NCBI GenBank assembly: GCA_943846745.1
Contig: OX044360.1
Location: 248,001 to 312,000 of the forward strand
From: Opacimonas sp002292215
Lineage (GTDB): Bacteria; Pseudomonadota; Gammaproteobacteria; Enterobacterales; Alteromonadaceae
Length of the DNA: 64,000 nt
Reading direction: 5' to 3'
This document shows, in pieces, positions 61,440 to 64,000 of the stretch. Positions within the stretch are counted from its first letter, which is position 1, and each line of letters begins with the position of its first letter. Below the pieces are notes generated by a model. The model was not told where the DNA came from, made no database searches, and worked only from the letters and a program-made list of their open reading frames with translations. The position numbers were made by a program, and so were the translations under genes.

Positions 61440-61458
61440 CTAACCTGTTGCAGGTTAA
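61440..61458. repeat. Short perfect hairpin after the Lon-like gene
   Basis: TAACCTG-TTG-CAGGTTA lies between the convergent stops of the Lon-like gene and yhbY. There is no T-run in either direction, so termination is uncertain. Confidence 0.35.
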
Positions 61459-61501
61459 CAACGCTGTTACGTTATTATGATAGCAGTGCAATACACCTAA
61501 A

Positions 61502-61798
61502 TTATTTTTTAGGAACTTGGATCTTTTTTTCTTCAGAAGGCTTAAAGATGACTAATATATGACCAATAGTCTGGACTTTCACTGCACCAGTCTCACGCAC
61601 GATAGCGTCCATGATCATTTGTTTCTCTTCACGATCATCGGTAGGGATCTTCACTTTAATCAGTTCGTGGTGAGCAAGGGCTGATTCAATTTCTGCTAAC
61701 ACCCCTTCAGTAAAGCCATTTCCACCTAGTTGTACAACAGGTTTTATAGGATGAGCTAGGCCTTTAAGGTATTGCTTTTGTTTATTTGATAAATTCAT
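61502..61798 (-). CDS. yhbY: YhbY, CRM-domain RNA-binding protein
   Basis: A 98-residue single CRM-domain protein linked to assembly of the large ribosomal subunit. It starts LSNKQKQYLKGLAHPIKPVVQLGGNGFTEGVL. The GxxG-type loop is in QLGGNG, and HELIKVKIPTDDREEK and GAVKVQTIGHILVIFKP complete the fold. It is divergent from ftsH. In E. coli rlmE lies between them on the ftsH strand; that gene is missing here. Confidence 0.95.
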   Translation of the reverse strand: MNLSNKQKQYLKGLAHPIKPVVQLGGNGFTEGVLAEIESALAHHELIKVKIPTDDREEKQMIMDAIVRETGAVKVQTIGHILVIFKPSEEKKIQVPKK

Positions 61799-62085
61799 GA
61801 ATATTTGTCTTTAATTTCATACATTGGTCTTGAAAAATAGTATTCTACCTCTATCTACATATTAAGACCATTATCGTTTCTCAATTTAGGTAGATATTCT
61901 TAAAAAAGACCGAGAGTACTGGGTAAGAAGAGCTATAATTAAGTATAGACACAATAATGAACAAAATAAGTTTACTCTACGTATAAGGTATGAAGTTTAC
62001 TTAGTGGTAAGTAATTAGAATCTATAGTACGCTTGGTAAATAATCGAGATGTATCAATATCAGACAAAACAAGAGGTTAACGGCG

Positions 62086-64000
62086 TTGAGTGATATGGCA
62101 AAAAATTTAATCCTATGGTTAGTTATCGCAGTTGTGCTAATGGCCGTCTTTGAAAGCTTTTCACCTGGTGAAAACTCGCGTCCTCAGACGGATTACACAA
62201 CTTTCCTTAAAGAAGCGAATCAAGGCATGATCCGCGAAGTACGTATTGATAGCACCAAAAATGAAATCCGTGGCATTAAGCGATCGGGTGAAAATTTTGT
62301 GACTTATATTCCGTATTTCGATGACCAATTAGTTTCCGATTTAGTTAAACAAGATGTGCGTGTATTAGGTGAACCTCCTGCTGAGCAATCAGTGTTAGCA
62401 AGTATTTTCATCTCATGGTTCCCGATGCTACTGTTAATTGGTGTATGGATATTTTTCATGCGTCAAATGCAGGGCGGCGGCGGTCGTGGAGCTATGTCTT
62501 TTGGCAAATCTAAGGCTCGATTATTAGGTGAAGACCAAATTAAAACGACTTTCGCTGATGTAGCCGGTTGTGATGAAGCCAAAGAAGATGTATCTGAACT
62601 GGTTGACTTTTTACGTGATCCCTCTAAATTCCAAAAGTTAGGCGGTAAAATTCCTAAAGGCGTATTGATGGTTGGTCCTCCTGGAACGGGTAAGACACTG
62701 TTAGCAAAAGCCATAGCAGGAGAAGCTAAAGTTCCATTCTTCACTATATCAGGTTCTGATTTCGTTGAAATGTTCGTTGGTGTAGGTGCATCTCGTGTAC
62801 GGGATATGTTTGAACAAGCAAAAAAGAGCGCACCATGTATTATCTTTATAGATGAAATCGATGCTGTCGGTCGTCAACGTGGCGCTGGTATGGGCGGTGG
62901 TAATGATGAACGTGAGCAAACACTCAACCAGATGCTAGTTGAAATGGATGGTTTTGAAGGGCATGAAGGCATTATTGTTATTGCCGCTACTAACCGTCCA
63001 GATGTATTAGATCCTGCGTTATTGCGTCCAGGACGTTTTGACCGTCAAGTAGTTGTTGGTCTACCGGATATCCGAGGACGTGAACACATACTTAAAGTCC
63101 ACATGCGCAAAGTGCCGCTTGCTGATAATGTTGAGCCGAGTGTGATAGCGCGTGGTACACCAGGATTCTCTGGTGCAGATTTAGCAAATTTAGTTAATGA
63201 AGCTGCGTTGTTTGCTGCTCGCTCTAACAAGCGTGTGGTAGCAATGGAAGAATTTGAAAAAGCTAAAGACAAAATCATGATGGGTTCTGAACGTAAGTCT
63301 ATGGTAATGTCTGAAGAAGAAAAAACTATGACTGCTTATCATGAAGCCGGGCATGCCATTGTTGGTAGAATGGTTCCAGAACATGATCCAGTATATAAAG
63401 TATCGATTATTCCTCGTGGTCGAGCGCTGGGTGTCACTATGTATTTGCCGGAACAAGATCGTGTGAGTCATTCTAAGCAACATTTAGAGAGTATGATTTC
63501 GAGTCTATACGGTGGTCGTTTAGCTGAAAAAATTATTTTTGGTGCTGAAAAAGTGACAACAGGTGCATCCAATGATATCGAGCGTGCAACAGAGATAGCT
63601 CGTAAAATGGTTACTCAGTGGGGCTTATCAGATAAAATGGGACCTCAATTGTATGCTGATGAAGAAGGTGAAGTGTTCTTAGGACGTAGCTCAGCAAAAT
63701 CCACTAGTATGTCTGATGAAACGGCTCGATTGATCGATTCTGAAATTAAAGTTTTGATTAATCGTAACTATGAACGCGCTGAAAAAATCCTTAATGACAA
63801 CATTGATGTATTACATTCGATGAAAGATGCATTAATGAAATATGAAACTATTGATGCGTTGCAAATTGATGATTTAATGGCTCGCACCGAAGTTCGTCAA
63901 CCACGTGATTGGGATGACCGCAAGCCTAATGATGATAAAACTAGTAAAATCTCTGCTAAAGGCGATGACAAAAGTGCTCCTGATTTAGACAATACCGGTG
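62086..64000 (+). CDS. ftsH: ATP-dependent zinc metalloprotease FtsH (3' end beyond window)
   Basis: FtsH is the membrane-bound AAA+ protease that degrades LpxC, heat-shock sigma factor and damaged membrane proteins. Two transmembrane segments (NLILWLVIAVVLMAVF, and IFISWFPMLLLIGVWIFF near residue 105) flank a periplasmic domain. They are followed by Walker A GPPGTGKT, Walker B IIFIDEID, and the zinc site HEAGH starting at residue 419 counted from the TTG. The TTG at 62086 is chosen because AGAGG lies 9 bases upstream and many relatives begin MSDMAKN; the ATG at 62095 is the alternative. The frame is open to the window edge and lacks only the tail. The 287-bp gap before it is AT-rich, promoter-like and has no gene. 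Confidence 0.98.
   Translation, partial: MSDMAKNLILWLVIAVVLMAVFESFSPGENSRPQTDYTTFLKEANQGMIREVRIDSTKNEIRGIKRSGENFVTYIPYFDDQLVSDLVKQDVRVLGEPPAEQSVLASIFISWFPMLLLIGVWIFFMRQMQGGGGRGAMSFGKSKARLLGEDQIKTTFADVAGCDEAKEDVSELVDFLRDPSKFQKLGGKIPKGVLMVGPPGTGKTLLAKAIAGEAKVPFFTISGSDFVEMFVGVGASRVRDMFEQAKKSAPCIIFIDEIDAVGRQRGAGMGGGNDEREQTLNQMLVEMDGFEGHEGIIVIAATNRPDVLDPALLRPGRFDRQVVVGLPDIRGREHILKVHMRKVPLADNVEPSVIARGTPGFSGADLANLVNEAALFAARSNKRVVAMEEFEKAKDKIMMGSERKSMVMSEEEKTMTAYHEAGHAIVGRMVPEHDPVYKVSIIPRGRALGVTMYLPEQDRVSHSKQHLESMISSLYGGRLAEKIIFGAEKVTTGASNDIERATEIARKMVTQWGLSDKMGPQLYADEEGEVFLGRSSAKSTSMSDETARLIDSEIKVLINRNYERAEKILNDNIDVLHSMKDALMKYETIDALQIDDLMARTEVRQPRDWDDRKPNDDKTSKISAKGDDKSAPDLDNTG

Noticed and set aside
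1..64000. Mobile elements, CRISPR arrays, toxin-antitoxin or restriction systems
   Set aside because: No transposase, integrase, direct-repeat array or known defence domain is encoded, and gene content is core metabolism and cell-envelope functions throughout.

Overview
The window reads as the chromosome of a marine-type gammaproteobacterium close to the Alteromonadales/Shewanella/Vibrio group. The evidence is the AT-leaning base use (roughly 40% G+C by eye), gene order shared block by block with Escherichia coli, and a HexR-controlled Entner-Doudoroff cluster laid out as in Shewanella-like bacteria. Coding density is high. I saw no rRNA, tRNA, IS element, prophage or CRISPR array, and nothing in base use suggests a recently acquired island.

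Layout. (1) 1-5.7 kb, minus strand: rluE, mnmA, hflD, purB, a small stand-alone adenylate-cyclase-like protein, and roxA. (2) 5.8-11.8 kb: cspD, clpS-clpA and infA-bpt-aat-trxB. This holds a complete N-degron arm: two leucyl-transferring enzymes, the ClpS adaptor and the ClpA unfoldase. (3) 12-17 kb: yfbV, sprT, sppA, a YdjA-like nitroreductase and a saccharopine-dehydrogenase-like reductase. (4) 17-28.5 kb: central sugar metabolism, with pyk, hexR, then zwf-pgl-edd-glk-eda, a LacI-type regulator with its own palindromic operator, yeaD and gapA. (5) 28.7-35.6 kb: a glycogen/maltodextrin operon malQ-glgB-glgX that runs into msrB. (6) 36-46 kb: a second, long GAPDH (gapB-like), a membrane-anchored thioredoxin-like protein, an M14 carboxypeptidase, a sodium:alanine/glycine symporter, two small proteins, ansA, a secreted M24 peptidase and a PKD-repeat lipoprotein. 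(7) 46-58.8 kb, minus strand: leuS-lptE-holA-nadD-rsfS-rlmH-mrdA-rodA-rlpA-dacA, a terminator, then ybeD-lipB-lipA, in the E. coli order without cobC. (8) 59-64 kb: a LonB-like protease, yhbY and the start of ftsH, which runs off the right edge.

How the parts work together. Zwf, Pgl, Edd and Eda turn glucose-6-phosphate into pyruvate and GAP, and Glk feeds in glucose. GapA and Pyk finish lower glycolysis. MalQ, GlgB and GlgX handle glycogen and maltodextrins. Matching 15-bp HexR-like palindromes lie before pyk, before zwf and between gapA and malQ, which suggests that one regulator sees all three branches. In the 46-59 kb block, cell elongation (PBP2, RodA, RlpA, PBP5), LPS export (LptE), ribosome maturation (RsfS, RlmH), NAD synthesis, leucyl-tRNA charging and lipoylation are packed into two runs.

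No wholly unknown multi-gene system stands out. The most interesting points are: the cyclase-like protein with an altered active site and a possible start-codon-sequestering hairpin; the HexR-like site shared by gapA and the glycogen operon; the long GAPDH with a changed coenzyme pocket; the orphan LacI regulator with a perfect operator; the symporter with about 100 extra residues; and the absence of rlmE between yhbY and ftsH.
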